Assembly: GCA_015039465.1 (NCBI GenBank)
Contig: MU130002.1
Span: 14,419-42,526 of the forward strand
Reading direction: 5' to 3'
DNA: 28,108 bases
DNA from: Phlegmacium glaucopus
Lineage: Eukaryota; Basidiomycota; Agaricomycetes; Agaricales; Cortinariaceae
Positions within the stretch are counted from its first letter, which is position 1; each line of letters starts with the position of its first letter. The translations under genes and the position numbers were made by a program. A model generated the notes under the pieces. The model was not told the origin of the DNA and searched no databases. It saw only the letters and a program-made list of their open reading frames with translations. Positions 1 to 10,321 of the stretch are shown piece by piece.

Positions 1-224
1 CTATTTCTACACTCTACTCACCCATTTATACACTTACCCACCTATTTTGACCATCTACTGCCTTTATTTCATTTTTCTTATATCAATTGAATACATTCTA
101 TGATTCTAATGTAATGTATTAGTAACTAATCCCCAGCAATCATCCATTTTAAATTTAGATTAATATGTTAAAAAAGTTAGAAAAAAGATGAGTTAGTAGG
201 AATTAACTGAGAAGTATTGCAAAT
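1..224. other. AT-rich non-coding DNA
   Basis: No open frame, RNA gene or terminal repeat is visible here. The stretch is AT-rich and ends where the GATCAG-type repeats begin. It could be the interior of the TIR element whose right end lies at about 405, because no matching left end appears before it. Confidence 0.5.
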
Positions 225-405
225 TCTGATCAGATCTGATCAGAACTGCTCAGAATCTGATCAGAATCTGCTCAGATTCTGATCAGAACTGCTCAGAATC
301 TGATCAGAAATGCTCAGAACTGGTCAGATTCTGAGCAGTTCTGATCAGATCTGACCAATTCTGATCAGATCTGATCAGATCTGGTGGGGGACAGAAAAGT
401 ACTGA
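225..405. mobile_element. Right end of a TIR transposon with GATCAG subterminal repeats
   Basis: Positions 225-383 are a dense array of palindromic units built from GATCAGATCT, GATCAGAACT and GCTCAGAATCT. The array is followed by GTGGGGGACAGAAAAGTACT at 384-403. In reverse complement that block matches the ends of the complete element at 22077-22499 (GTACTTTACAGTCCCCCACA), so the outer edge faces right and the body lies to the left. The left end is not in the window, so length and target duplication cannot be given. The insertion supplies the last codons and the stop of the minus-strand gene that ends at 375. Confidence 0.6.
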
Positions 406-1717
406 CCAGGGTGAGGAGGTGGCGGTAAAACATAATCAGTAGGAGGAGCAGGTAACCACATCTTTTTGGTTCCTGAGTGGGCAGGAAGCCGAGCATCACT
501 GGACCGGTTTTGCGAAGGGCCAGAATACAGAGGAAAGTTATGAAACACGAGGGGGAACTTGTGGGGCTCAAGTTCTTGTTCCACACGAATATCCAAACTC
601 AGCTGCTCATAGGGTGATGGATTTGCAATCTCCTTGTTTAATGCCTGGTGCATTTTTTTGGTCGGACCAGTCAAATCGGACAGGAGGTCATAGTCGGCAA
701 GGCTCTCGTCGTAGCCCAAATGTGGCAACTGGAATTCATGATCTGCTGCCCGAACCATGTCCCTGAGATCCTCCTCATTTAAGTCCACACCCCATGTCCA
801 CTTTTTCAAGGCTTCTGATTGTCCAGTTAGGCCTGCTGCCGAAGCTGATTCAGCTCCATTGGTGGTATCTTTAACGACCGCTGCCTCAAAGAAAAGATTG
901 ATGGCCGATGTCCGACAGATAGCAAGAGCACGTTCAGCCCGATATGCACTTTCTACGGCATCCACATGATTCCGCAGGTCCTTTGCCCGATCCATGACTC
1001 CCAATACAGCTGCCCGATACAGGCGGCAGCATGGGCAATGGTCACCCTCGGCATCATCCCAAATCTTGTCATGCCATGTGTAATGTGGCTTACTGAGACC
1101 TGAGTCTTCTGGAGGACTGGTTTGAACAGACGGGCCTTCACCCACTGCTGCACGATGTTCTGCCTGATTGATCTCACGGGCATGGAACTTGAGGCACTCT
1201 GAGAGGTTTTGCGTGTTTAATAACCCAATGCTCTGTCCTGGCATCTCTGCCTGATTCCACCAATCAAAGGAGAAGTTCTTGATGTGAGCGCCTGGTATGT
1301 CGGCAATGCCCGATTGCAAGTATTCCAAGAACTCAGGATCAAACTTGAATCTTTTTGCGGCCGATGTTTCCTCTTCATAGCTTTGAGCTAGTGAGCGGAT
1401 TAAGACTGGGATAGTTAAGGAGTGACCCATTGCAGTTTCCAGACCAACATAGGACAAACAAAACATCTGCAGTATATGATATGAAATCACCAACTTCATC
1501 AGGTCTCATGAATACATACCAGTTCCTGAAGGAGGCATTCGGTCATCAGGAGAACTTTAGGAGGATGGGCCCTTGCAATGGCCCACAAAGCCGCACAGAA
1601 CCAGGCTTCACAGTAAGTGATCATGGAGTGGATACGCAGTGTATCTGTGTGATAGGGAGTATTTTGGAGATCATAAACATTAAAAATATTCAGGGGGGAC
1701 ATGATCGTTATTAACAC
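375..1717 (-). CDS. Unrecognised spliced gene downstream of the KDZ transposase
   Basis: Two exons join in frame. The upstream one (about 1717 to 1520) contains the run CEAWFCAALWAIARAHPP. The downstream one (1466 to 375) begins MFCLSYVGLETAMGHSL. The intron at 1467-1519 is 53 nt, GTATGT to CTGCAG, the same size as those of the transposase. The downstream exon stays open for about 360 codons, which argues for real coding sequence. It contains a CPCC motif (HCPCCRLYRAAV) and a proline-rich tail. I do not recognise the family and propose no function. The true start is uncertain, and an unseen intron might join this to the transposase's last exon. The C-terminus is artificial because the frame runs into the terminal repeat of the inserted transposon at 384-405. 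Confidence 0.55.
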
Positions 1718-1734
1718 AGATAATGATTACAAAT

Positions 1735-4700
1735 TCAACAAGAAGTCAACTTGTCACGTGATATGACGGACATCCTGACTTTGAACAGGGACTCAGCTGC
1801 CGCAGCAACCTGCCGCCAGCGGGCATTTTGACGGGCAGCATAAGCAATGGCACCCGGGCTTAGTGCCGCAACATTGCAGCATTCCTCCCATACTTTTGCC
1901 CAATAAAGAAAATACCTCACTGACCACTCCATCTCATATCCAACTAAAATCTGTTCCTCCTTCCACCTATTTTTTTGCGCCCTTGCCCTCAGCCAATGCA
2001 CCCATTTGACTAAAGAAAAAGTGCGTGAGTGAATAACAGTATATGACTTCAAGTTGACCTACATTCATGGACTGACTCAGGTGACTGCAGCATTTGGTTG
2101 CTCGAAGTCTGCCAGATCCAAGAGAGACGGAGGGATGAGGCACCAGGCCGGTTGGGATCAAGAATAGTAGTACTAGTGCTGACATGTTCTCGCTGGAGTA
2201 ATTGAAATCGGCATAGTGTTTCTTCATCGGCACCCAGAAGGACAAGTGCCGCTTGGCATCTTTTATAAATGCGGCTATACAAGGAGATGCGGTCATTGAG
2301 TTTGCCAACTATAGTTCTAGCCCAGGTGCGGACACTTTTCTTTGGTGCATGCCACATAACATGGGAAAATTAAAAGGACTTGTCAGCAATGGCTTCGCGC
2401 AGAGCATTCAGGTATCTTTCAGCTTGTTGCTTTCTGAGAGAAAGCTCTACAGAACGCAGAGGATGACCATCTTCAAGCATGTTGGATGGCATCACTACCT
2501 GATGGAGCTCAGGGGCTGATACCTCACTGTTTATGGGTGGAACAGCATGTGGCTGACCTTCCGGGCCAGTCAACAGCTGGGTGGCATCGGCATTCAATGG
2601 CTGGGCGGCATCCATGTCATTGCCTTGGGCCGCAACGGCATCAGTGTCATCATCATCCAGATTGTCAAATAAATCCATGTCTTCTGCAAATGGGCGATAT
2701 TCCCAATGGCCTGATGTTGCCAGGGCCTGATTCTGTAAAGCCAACACCTGTGCAAGCTCAGCAGCCAAGAGCTGTCAGAGCCGCTCAACCTCTTGGCAGT
2801 CATCTTCACGCGGGTCTTTTCCCAACCGTCTAACCCAGTCCTGTATGTCAATCTGCCATTCTTCAACACAAAGTGCCAGTCGGCACCAGTCTTCAGCTAT
2901 GGATAGGATGTGGTCTTGAGTGGAGGGCTGAGAATCTAGGGAATCCAGTTGACGTGCGGCAAGGATGTCCATTGCAGCTGGGTCGACAAGTCTCCGCTCC
3001 TCTGCTGCCATAATAGATTCAGTCCACTCGGCAATATTGGTTTCGGCAATTGTTGATGTGACATGATCATAATACTTCATGGTCTCCTTGACCATGTCCA
3101 CACTCTCTTTAAAACACTCGACCAGCGTGGTTGCTATGGAACAAATGGACTATAGAATAAATAGACTCCTGAAGTTTTGACACTAACCGATGCCGAGTGT
3201 CTTTCTATGATTTGAGTCAGCTGCATGATCATCTATGATTTCAGCCCGATGAGCCAAGGTTGCCGTTCGAGTTGCCGGTGTTATTGTGTTGAGGTTCGAC
3301 CAGAGAGATTCGAGGATTTCTCCAGCACATACACCGGTGCCTGGAATAAAAGATGAAGCATATCGAAAGAAGCAGGCCTCTTTGTGTGCGTGAACATGGA
3401 ACAAGCCAATTGCCCGGTCGATATCCAAGCCCAGGGGCAGCCAATTGCCAATTCGGTCCCGCAGATGGATGAAATACTGGCAGGCTATGTCATACATAAG
3501 CATTACCCCCTGGTCCCGATTCACTGAGGTTGTCCGTATTGCCTCCAGAAATGCCCAGTCCACATTTTTTTGTTGTTCACCCCAAGTCAAATCGACAATG
3601 CTGTTCGGCGCAAAACAACCATGCCTTGCACAGGCAATAGCCACTATGCCAGTGATATCACAGGCCTTAGAAAGCAACATTGCCTGTTCAATGGCACGAA
3701 AGGTGTTCTCGCATGGGGCCTTCTGTGAACAGAGTTAAGATTGATGAGCGGCATCATTGCCAAACCACTCACAGTAAGCCGCTCAGTGGCTGTACGCAAG
3801 AAGTCTTTGTATTCAGCCCGCCGAGTCATCATCCCTCCACCATCAGACAGCCATAAGTCAGGAGCCGCATTATTGTTCTTCACATGATCTGCCTTGAAGT
3901 TACCATCTGCGACAAAGAAGCGTCGGTAAACCCAACAATTCTCATCCATCAACCAGTTGTCCGGCAGATTAATGCCTGGTTGGGGACATGCCGGACAGAA
4001 TACTGCCAATTCTCCTGGAGCAACATCCATTGGATTCGCGTCCTTGTGCCCGAAACTGGCCCATTTCAATTTCTTCACCCACTGCCATAAATGAGAGAGT
4101 CGTCACAATTCATGATAAAAATTGACAACATTTGCGGAGGCCATCGGCATTGTTATTTGCCATAGCATCTGAAAGAATTGATATGCCGAAGCCTTCATTT
4201 CCAGATTAGAGTAGCGGAATTGATCAAGAACGGCAAGGGTAAATAATGTCTGCACCCGCTTGAAACTTGTTGGCACAAGTCATGCCTGAATGAGATCTTC
4301 TGGCAGACCATCCACACCTGAGCAGGAGCAGGTTACGAGTGCAAGATGGTGGACTCCGTTTGTGTGAATAACCCGAACATATGTATTGTTAAGGGCATCC
4401 GACAGGGGTGCTGCAACAGATGGCAAGTCGGCAGCCGCATTGTCGGCTATGTAAGACTGGAATCCGCATACACCAATCTCTTCGTTAAAAATGTCTGCCT
4501 CTGGAGACTGGATCATCTTGTTCATAATCATCATCCTCTTCCAACAGTCCCTCAGGAATGTTGTCAAAGGTGTTTCCTTGATAAAGCCGGTCCATATGCC
4601 GCATGAACGTGTCGTCCTGTGCCGCATCGTCCACCATGTCCAGCTGTTGGTCCTGTCCTCCCCACTCAGTCATCATTGGATCGCTGGTGAGTCCTATGTC

Positions 4701-5394
4701 GGTATTAGTCTCCTGATCCTTCAGAATCTGGAAGCCCTCCAATACCTCTTCTTGCCATTGCATATACTGGCAAGTTGCAGCTGAGTCATGGTGCTGCAGC
4801 TGAATATACACGCCAACCTGCCACAACTCGGCCGGTTGAAAATGAGTACTGGTCCAGAATTCAATGTGATGGAAAGGGTTATTCATATGTGTATGCCGCA
4901 TACATGATCGGCACAATGGTTGCGGCAGGAAACAGTCCTTGCATCTCCATCTACCGACTTGTTCAGCACACCTTCCGCAATGGGCATGAGCAAGGGCTTC
5001 CCTTGAAAGGAGTGCTTGAAGTAGGCTATCAACACGAGACGCAAATTCCTGCATGTAAAAGATTTGTTGCTTCCTTTCCTTTGTTGGTCCTTTCATCTCA
5101 GTGGCGTCGGTGTGTGTGTCTCCTGCCAGATGGCATCAGCTATATCTCTGGCCTGTGCCGCATATGCCGCATCGGGCACTGTAGACCCACCCGCATAACT
5201 GCCCGCAGTTGGCTCAAGCGGTATAGGCTCATCCAGTCTCACCGGCACTATTACTTTATGTTCCACAGACCCTGTAGCTGTTGTTACCTCCACCCTTGTC
5301 ACCATCACGGTATCAACAGTGCGTCATCTTCACCTTCCACCAGCCACTGCCGTTTGTGTTTCCGTTTCACTGATCGGCCTGGCTGATGTTCCAT
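1735..5394 (-). pseudogene. KDZ (Kyakuja-Dileera-Zisupton) transposase with CxC2 cysteine cluster, decayed
   Basis: KDZ transposases are RNase-H-fold cut-and-paste enzymes that are abundant in agaricomycetes. From the likely start at 5394 (MEHQPGRSVKRK) the order is: a short N-terminal region; the CxC2 cluster at about 4980-4850 (HCGRC, RCKDC, LCRSC); NTYVRVIHTNG; KKLKW; FCPACPQPGINLPD; DGNFKADH at about 3907-3883; YDIACQYF at about 3494-3470; GEILESLWSN at about 3323-3295; and HRAEIIDDHA. The Asp and Glu residues of the last motifs are the presumed catalytic ones. Introns lie at 3723-3772 (50 nt), 3134-3187 (54 nt) and 2010-2062 (53 nt). The gene is dead: in-frame stops sit at 4280, 4103, 2775 and 2370. 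Frame changes occur near 5306, at a CA-dinucleotide run near 5113, and near 4515. Without the breaks it would encode roughly 1,150 residues, a normal size for the family. Confidence 0.9.
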
Positions 5395-5622
5395 GGCTGG
5401 TAGAGCAATACAAGTAGAATGCTCGCGAAGAAAAGGCGGGATGAAAGCCAGCAATTCCGATACCTGACTCGAGAGCCTCAAGGTAAACACGAGGTAAACA
5501 ACATGTCATTGTTACATTCGCACTAGTAATTTTGTTATTCGTGTCATTCCGAGCGGAATCCAAGCATATTCCGACTTGAAAAAAAGACAAATGTCTTTTG
5601 TTGTTATCTGCGTATCCTCACG
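5395..5622. promoter_or_regulatory. Divergent intergenic region between transposase and accessory-gene fragment
   Basis: About 230 bp separate the transposase start (5394, minus) from the ATG of the gene-B-like fragment (5623, plus). Part of it (from about 5475, GGTAAACACGAGGTAAACAA) aligns with the DNA upstream of gene B (about 6630, GGTACACACGAGGTAAACCA). The leader is therefore conserved between copies and probably holds a bidirectional promoter. No clear TATA box is visible. Confidence 0.4.
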
Positions 5623-5691
5623 ATGACTGCTCCCTCTCCCAAAGCTAGGCAACCACGAAAGCAGGGAAAAAAAAAAAAAAAAAAAAAAAAA
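5623..5691 (+). pseudogene. 5' fragment of a gene-B homologue, truncated at a poly-A run
   Basis: The frame from ATG 5623 reads MTAPSPKARQPRKQG, matching MAVIPPKPRQPRKDG at the start of gene B (6746). Similarity stops at 25 consecutive A residues, beyond which unrelated repeats begin. The fragment and gene B differ at many positions, so this is a separate old copy and not a target duplication. Confidence 0.6.
5667..5691 (+). repeat. A25 homopolymer
   Basis: Twenty-five consecutive A residues follow GCAGGG. The run ends the homology to gene B and abuts the repeats at 5700-6390. It may be slippage in an AAG/AAA-rich coding stretch or a scar of an insertion. Confidence 0.85.
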
Positions 5692-5699
5692 TTTGAAAA

Positions 5700-6089
5700 G
5701 GGTTTCTCCTTTATAACATATCTTACTATCTCCTAGAAGAATCCTTATGAACCTTACCTGAACCTTATCTGAGTCTTAACTGAACCTTAACTGAACCTTA
5801 ACTGATTCTTACCTGATTCCTTAGCTGATCCTCATCTGACCTTAATTGAACCTTACCTGATTCTTAATTGAGTATTACCTGAGTCTTATCTGATCCTTAG
5901 TGAGTCTTAAACATAAAAAAAGTTCAGCCTTATACGAACCTAAGGCGAGCCTTACTGAGCCTTACTGATCCTTACTGATCCTTACATTGTAGGTTAATAA
6001 ATAAATAAAAAATGAGCCTGATTCCAGCCTTAAACCAACCTAAGGCGAACCTAAGGCTGGTAAGGTGAACCTAAGGATGGTAAATTTTC
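5700..6089. repeat. Degenerate 11-bp tandem repeats (TGAACCTTAAC-like)
   Basis: From about 5730 to 5915 the sequence is a run of units such as TGAACCTTACC, TGAGTCTTAAC and TGATTCTTACC, and it resumes at about 5930-5990 as GAGCCTTACT units. At 6020-6085 CCTAAGGCG and CTAAGGCTGG repeats occur in both orientations. The layout resembles subterminal repeats of a DNA transposon, but I cannot pair its ends. Confidence 0.6.
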
Positions 6090-6395
6090 CCCATAGGCCA
6101 AATCCCATTTAATGCCATGTTTAAAAATGTATTTTGCATTTTTCTCAATAAGGAAAGAAGCTATTAATAGAATTTCAACAGATTCAGGGTCCTAAAAGGA
6201 TGTTCCATCCTTTTAGACACTATTTCCTTTTTTGGAAAATTTCCCATAGGCCAAATCTCATTTAGCACTGTGTTTAAAAATGTATTTTGCATTTTTCTCA
6301 ATAAGAAAAGAAGCTATTAATAGAATTTCAACAGATTCAGGGTCCTAAAAGGATGGTCTATCATTCTTACATTTTTTCCTTTTTTGGAAATATCA
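6090..6395. repeat. 153-bp direct tandem duplication
   Basis: Two copies start at CCCATAGGCCAAAT (6090 and 6243). They share most positions, including CTATTAATAGAATTTCAAC and CAGGGTCCTAAAAGG, and each ends in CCTTTTTTGGAAA. Differences are mostly single bases, plus a small change around GATGTTCCATCC. No coding frame is present. Confidence 0.85.
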
Positions 6396-6621
6396 CTCGG
6401 AATTGACTCGGAATACCCTAGGAATGCACTAGGAATGCACTAGGAATGAAGTCGGAATCTGATAGGATCCTAGTGAATCCGCTCAGACTGGTCGGAATTT
6501 GGTCAGAATTTGGTCGGAATCATTCCGAGTCCGAGTCAAATTTGGCTGGGTTCTCACTGAAAACTCATTCCGACCAATTCTGACCATTCCGCTTGGAATG
6601 TGTGGGGGACGGTAAAGTACT
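6396..6621. mobile_element. Right end of a TIR transposon with TCGGAAT/CTAGGAATGCA subterminal repeats
   Basis: Repeated TCGGAAT and CTAGGAATGCA units lead to GTGGGGGACGGTAAAGTACT at 6602-6621, the reverse complement of the TIR at 22079-22098. The outer edge faces right and the body lies left. A block near 6540-6575 (TTTGGCTGGGTTCTCAC) also matches, in reverse complement, the subterminal part of the end at 24971-25207. The left partner is not found. The end lies about 125 bp upstream of gene B. Confidence 0.6.
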
Positions 6622-8302
6622 CCCTCATGGTACACACGAGGTAAACCACTTGTTGCGATCATTCGTTCTCACTGAGTATTTTTGTTATCTTCATTGTGAT
6701 CATTCATTCTCACTGAGTATTTTTGTTATCTTCATGTCAGCAATTATGGCTGTGATCCCTCCAAAACCTAGACAACCACGGAAGGATGGTCGATATACAC
6801 AGGTGGAAAAGGAAATAATTGGGAAATACAAAGAAGAGTATCGGCTGTTGACTACCAGAGAGCTACGAGGACAATTAATGTGAGAAAGGATCCTCCCTGT
6901 GATCTTTAACTACTGGAATGACCAGGGAAATGGCCCAATGAATGAAGAAGACTGGCGCTCACGCCAGCAGGTTGTTGCCTTAAGTTGTCTCAAAGGTTCA
7001 TTGATATTCACAAATGTCTGATAGGCACTGGCTACATGGATTCAAAATAACTGGCGTCCGATGGCAACTACAATGGAACAGAAGGCCACCGTAATTCAGG
7101 TCAATGCGCTAGATGTTTTGTGGGATGAGCATTGAGATCTAGCAGAAAAAGAACTCAAGGGGATCCTGAACATGACCTCTGTGAATGGGGGACAGCAGAG
7201 AAGTTTTGAGCAGCGGACACATGCCTGCAAACATGTTCTGGACAGGATGAGTAGGCAGGAACGTGCAGTGTTTGATGCAAAGGTAGAGGCAAGGAAAAGG
7301 GAGGGAAATCCTCCGGATCGCCAGTGGGTGTGAGTTGATTTCTAATTTGCTGTCTGGACACGCTACTAATATTATCAAAAGCCGGGCAGAGAAATATGGC
7401 AATGAAATGGTCCGCAAATGGGCAGATGAACGATGGTTGGATATGGGGATGATAACTGTTGTTTTTACAGTTCATACTGATACTCAAGGCCACACAGTTG
7501 TTGATTGGTGAGTGCTTATGCCATGAATAGATTATTGATATTGAGAGTCCATATGGCCTACAGTCACGAAAGCATTGCCAAACGCATGGGGTTTAAGGGC
7601 CAATCATTTAAAAACAGATATCATGATAATGTGATTGCGATGAACAGGCTACTTCTGGATTTTGTCAAATTGATAAAAAGTAAAGATGGGCAGTCGGCAG
7701 GCGGGCTCAACACGGCCATACAGCAAGTCGGCACACAGCAAGTCGGATCCGGTCCCACTCAGTCACTGGATATACTCACCACGACAAACGGCTTTCCAAT
7801 GGTACCACCAGATGTACAAGGAGAGCTAATGAAGAAACAGTGGGAAAATTTGTTATGGTCATATCTAAGTGCTCACTACTGTAAGTTAATGTCAGTTGCG
7901 CATTAAGACCTTGATAACAGTGGACGGCTACAGACCTTGCAAGTGGCCGCCTTGTACGGCAGGTGCCATTTGAACAGGTAGAAAAAGACACTGCCCGCTT
8001 TGTGCCGTCCATACAGGCCCGAGAGCCTCATTATCAAAGATCCAAGAAATATGCACAAGGAAGACATTGTGCGGCTGATGCGGCATATTTATCAGCGGCA
8101 GGAGACTGAAGGTGTAGAACAGGCTTTTCGATTTAGATTATTCATTGGACGTGATAAACAGCCTTTTGATGCAGTATACCCAGAGCAAGCAGATGGAAGC
8201 ATCCAATGAAGACAAGCGAGAGTGAGCAAGTGAAGTAAAAAAGGGAAAGAGATTGCAAGACCCACTGCACAAGATGATCCCAGTTGGATTCCTCTACCCG
8301 AT

Positions 8303-8326
8303 CCGGCACCGGCACCGGCACCGGCA
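8303..8326 (+). repeat. (CCGGCA)4 hexamer repeat in gene B
   Basis: Four perfect CCGGCA units encode alternating Pro-Ala in the gene B frame. Confidence 0.9.
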
Positions 8327-8350
8327 CATTCTACAACCATCAGTACTCTT

Positions 8351-8391
8351 CCCACACCCACACCCACACCCACACCCATACCCACACCCAC
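8351..8391 (+). repeat. (CCCACA)n hexamer repeat in gene B
   Basis: About seven units of CCCACA, one carrying a T for C change, encode a Pro-Thr repeat in the C-terminal tail of gene B. Confidence 0.9.
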
Positions 8392-8852
8392 AGATTGTAG
8401 GCAGATGAGCAGTCCTGCACCTGCAGACGCTGCTATCCCCAGGACTCCTGATTGAACAAGGCCCACACCTGAACTGGCAGACTCTAGGCAGATCACATCT
8501 GATCTAGCCACACCTGATCTAGCCGCAGCCTCAGTGATTCGGCAGAATATACAACCCGTAGCGGCAGCAACTGCAACAAGTACCCAAGAGGTAGTAACTC
8601 GGACTCGGCATACAGTAGCGGCAGCAGCTGTGGCAAGTAACAGACCTTGGACTCGGCAAACGAGAGTGGCAGCGGCAAGTAGTGAAGGAGTTGCAACTTG
8701 GACTCGAGCAGCACAGGCAAGGGCCCACCCAGACATGGCTAGTAGGAAATAAAACATTACTTGCCATCAACCTTGCCTTATTCAGTAGGAACAATGTGAA
8801 GGAATATATTAATTTTTGGCCCAAGTAGGGCTGATGGTATAAAACATTGCCG

Positions 8853-8878
8853 CCCCTCCTGTTGTTACACAGGAGGGG
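8853..8878. repeat. Hairpin between convergent genes B and C
   Basis: CCCCTCCTGT (8853-8862) and ACAGGAGGGG (8869-8878) form a perfect 10-bp stem with a 6-nt loop. A similar, weaker C-rich/G-rich pair (GGCCCTCCTGTTGAGAGGG) lies about 40 bp further on. They sit in the 250-bp gap between the stop of gene B and the stop of gene C, so a role in 3'-end formation is possible but not shown. Confidence 0.6.
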
Positions 8879-9000
8879 TGGAAAAGTGCAAAAGATATTG
8901 GCCCTCCTGTTGAGAGGGCAGCAAAATATAAGTATGTATGATGACTAAATATATATAGGTATGTATGGTATGTTGCATGAAGAAAAGAATTGCCGGCTGT

Positions 9001-9722
9001 TCACTTGCAATGTTTCCCAGCCCGTTCCTCACCCTCATCCTCAGCTTTTCTCTTGGTGCCAGAATGGTCCAATCCAGATGGAGAGATTGGAATCGGAGAG
9101 GCACTCTGTGAACGGGAGTGAGTAAGAGGGTGTCATGGTGGTTCAAGTGATTTGGAGGAACCAGGAGCAGGTGCCTGAGGCAGAGGAATGGACACCGCCA
9201 GAGAAACAAGGGTGCGAGGGCCGGACTCCAGTGCCTCCTGTGATGTCTGAGGCGTTGGAGGCTGAAGGTTGACAATAGGGGGTTGGGGCATGGCAACAGT
9301 GTCAGGCTCCACAGCAGGAGGGTCAGCAGGGGAGGGAACGGCAGGTGTCACAGGGTCAGGAATGTCAGCAGAAGGTGGTTCAGCGGCAGAGACCAAAGCG
9401 GCAGTCGAAGGAGCGGCAGGAACCAGGGTGGCAAGTGAGGGGGCAGCAAGTGTGGGGGTGGCAACTGAGGGGGCGGCAACTGAGGGGGCGGCAACTGAGG
9501 AGGTCCAGGCAACTGAGGTTCAATGCGGCAACTGAAGAGGCGGCATCCGATGACCCGGCATCTGATGAACCGGCAGGGCTTGAAGCAGCGGCTGGGACAG
9601 CGGAAACCTTTCTAACTGGTGGAAACGGCAGTGCTGGGTATTGCCTCTTGAACTGCCCTAGGGGCAGGTGCAGGTTGGCCAGCCACTACCATTGGATGGT
9701 CTTCATCACTGTCCACAGTGGA
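9001..9722 (-). pseudogene. Accessory gene C, 3' part (downstream of the Gypsy insertion)
   Basis: This is the C-terminal portion of the gene that begins at 18743. Reading resumes across the retroelement through one copy of GTGGA: the upstream frame ends EKEAETST and continues here as [17 protein letters not shown]. Next come Ala/Pro/Ser repeats ([15 protein letters not shown]), a proline-rich stretch, and the basic-acidic end TKRKAEDEGEERAGKHCK with a TGA stop at 9001-9003. Two frame changes are needed, near 9630 and near 9520, so the copy is dead apart from the insertion. I recognise no enzyme domain. Confidence 0.6.
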
Positions 9723-10155
9723 TGTTAGGGGACACCCGACTTTAACCCAAACCTCAACTCTAGAATCATACACCCCACCTTTCCGACGACCTCCGACCTT
9801 CCATCCAACTCCACTTCCGTCACCGGTTGACTCCGGAATCCCGTAGTTCCGCTCCGACTCCGGTCCTCCGATTCACTCCGTCTTTTATTTTCTATTTTCC
9901 ATATCGCACCACTTCTTATTTAATTAATTAATTATTATCGTATCATTCCTTTATTTATTTTATATCTCTGTTATGTCCATATTAGTACTTAAACACTCCC
10001 AGCCTAGCAGGGATCCCCATCCTTTCCTCTTTGGATCCCCTGCTAGCTTGACTAAGTCAGCGTCGCAGTTGCCCTAGCAGCTATCTTTTCTGAAATATTA
10101 TTAACTTTGGATCCCCTGCTAGCTTGACTAAGTCAGTGTTGCAGTTGCCCTAACA
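9723..10155 (+). repeat. 5' LTR of Gypsy-1 (433 bp)
   Basis: It is bounded by TGTTAGG...CCTAACA and repeated at 16764-17177. It holds an AT-rich promoter-like zone (TTTATTTATTTTATATC, then TACTTAAACAC). ATCCTTTCCT follows about 30 bp later at 10019-10028 and is the presumed transcript start. Compared with the 3' LTR it carries an extra partial duplication of CTGCTAGCTTGACTAAGTC near 10040-10130. Confidence 0.95.
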
Positions 10156-10167
10156 TTAGGAAAGGAT
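10019..10167 (+). promoter_or_regulatory. Self-priming pair: LTR 5'-transcript segment and primer-binding site of Gypsy-1
   Basis: ATCCTTTCCT at 10019-10028 inside the LTR is perfectly complementary to AGGAAAGGAT at 10158-10167, which begins two bases after the LTR ends. No TGG-initial site matching a tRNA 3' end is present at the LTR boundary. In Tf1/sushi-type elements the 5' end of the transcript folds back and primes minus-strand synthesis, and this geometry fits that mechanism. Transcript start is inferred. Confidence 0.7.
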
Positions 10168-10321
10168 CTTCCTTTAACGGACCGAGTCCGGTCCGCACAG
10201 TGGAACGATAGTCCGATTTACAGCCCCCGATTTGGGCCAATCAGACTCTGTACACTCCCAGACCGTGGCTCCCTCCTTGTCTTCACAGCACGCATCTCCG
10301 AGCGGCTCCTTCTTATCAGCC

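Larger units (their letters stand above)
6746..8752 (+). pseudogene. Accessory gene B of the KDZ cassette, unknown function, decayed
   Basis: It starts at ATG 6746 (MAVIPPKPRQPRKDGRYTQ). Introns appear at 6971-7024 (54 nt), 7330-7381 (52 nt, GTGAGT...CAAAAG) and 7881-7933 (53 nt, GTAAGT...CTACAG), with another from GTGAGT at 7508. Conserved-looking blocks include ILPVIFNYW, WIQNNWRPM, RKWADERWLDMGM, SIAKRMGFKGQSFKNRY, IIKDPRNMHKEDIVRLM and AFRFRLFIGRDKQP. The C-terminal third is low-complexity Pro/Ala/Thr sequence encoded by hexamer repeats. I do not recognise a catalytic domain. In-frame stops at 6881, 7133 and 8453 are all TGA and could be former CGA. Frame changes near 7540, 8020 and 8210 break it further. 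It transcribes away from the transposase and towards gene C. Confidence 0.6.

Noticed and set aside
225..380. Regular GATCAG units as a CRISPR array
   Set aside because: The units are overlapping palindromes without unique spacers, and all other evidence is eukaryotic. They are subterminal transposon repeats.
5475..5690. Leader duplication as the target duplication of an insertion
   Set aside because: The copies are too long and too diverged. Target duplications of the elements here are 5 or 8 bp and identical.
9269..9728. Plus-strand Ala/Gly-rich frames as a protein
   Set aside because: They are the complement of the Pro/Ala repeats of gene C, whose minus-strand reading ends in a sensible TKRKAEDEGEERAGKHCK tail.
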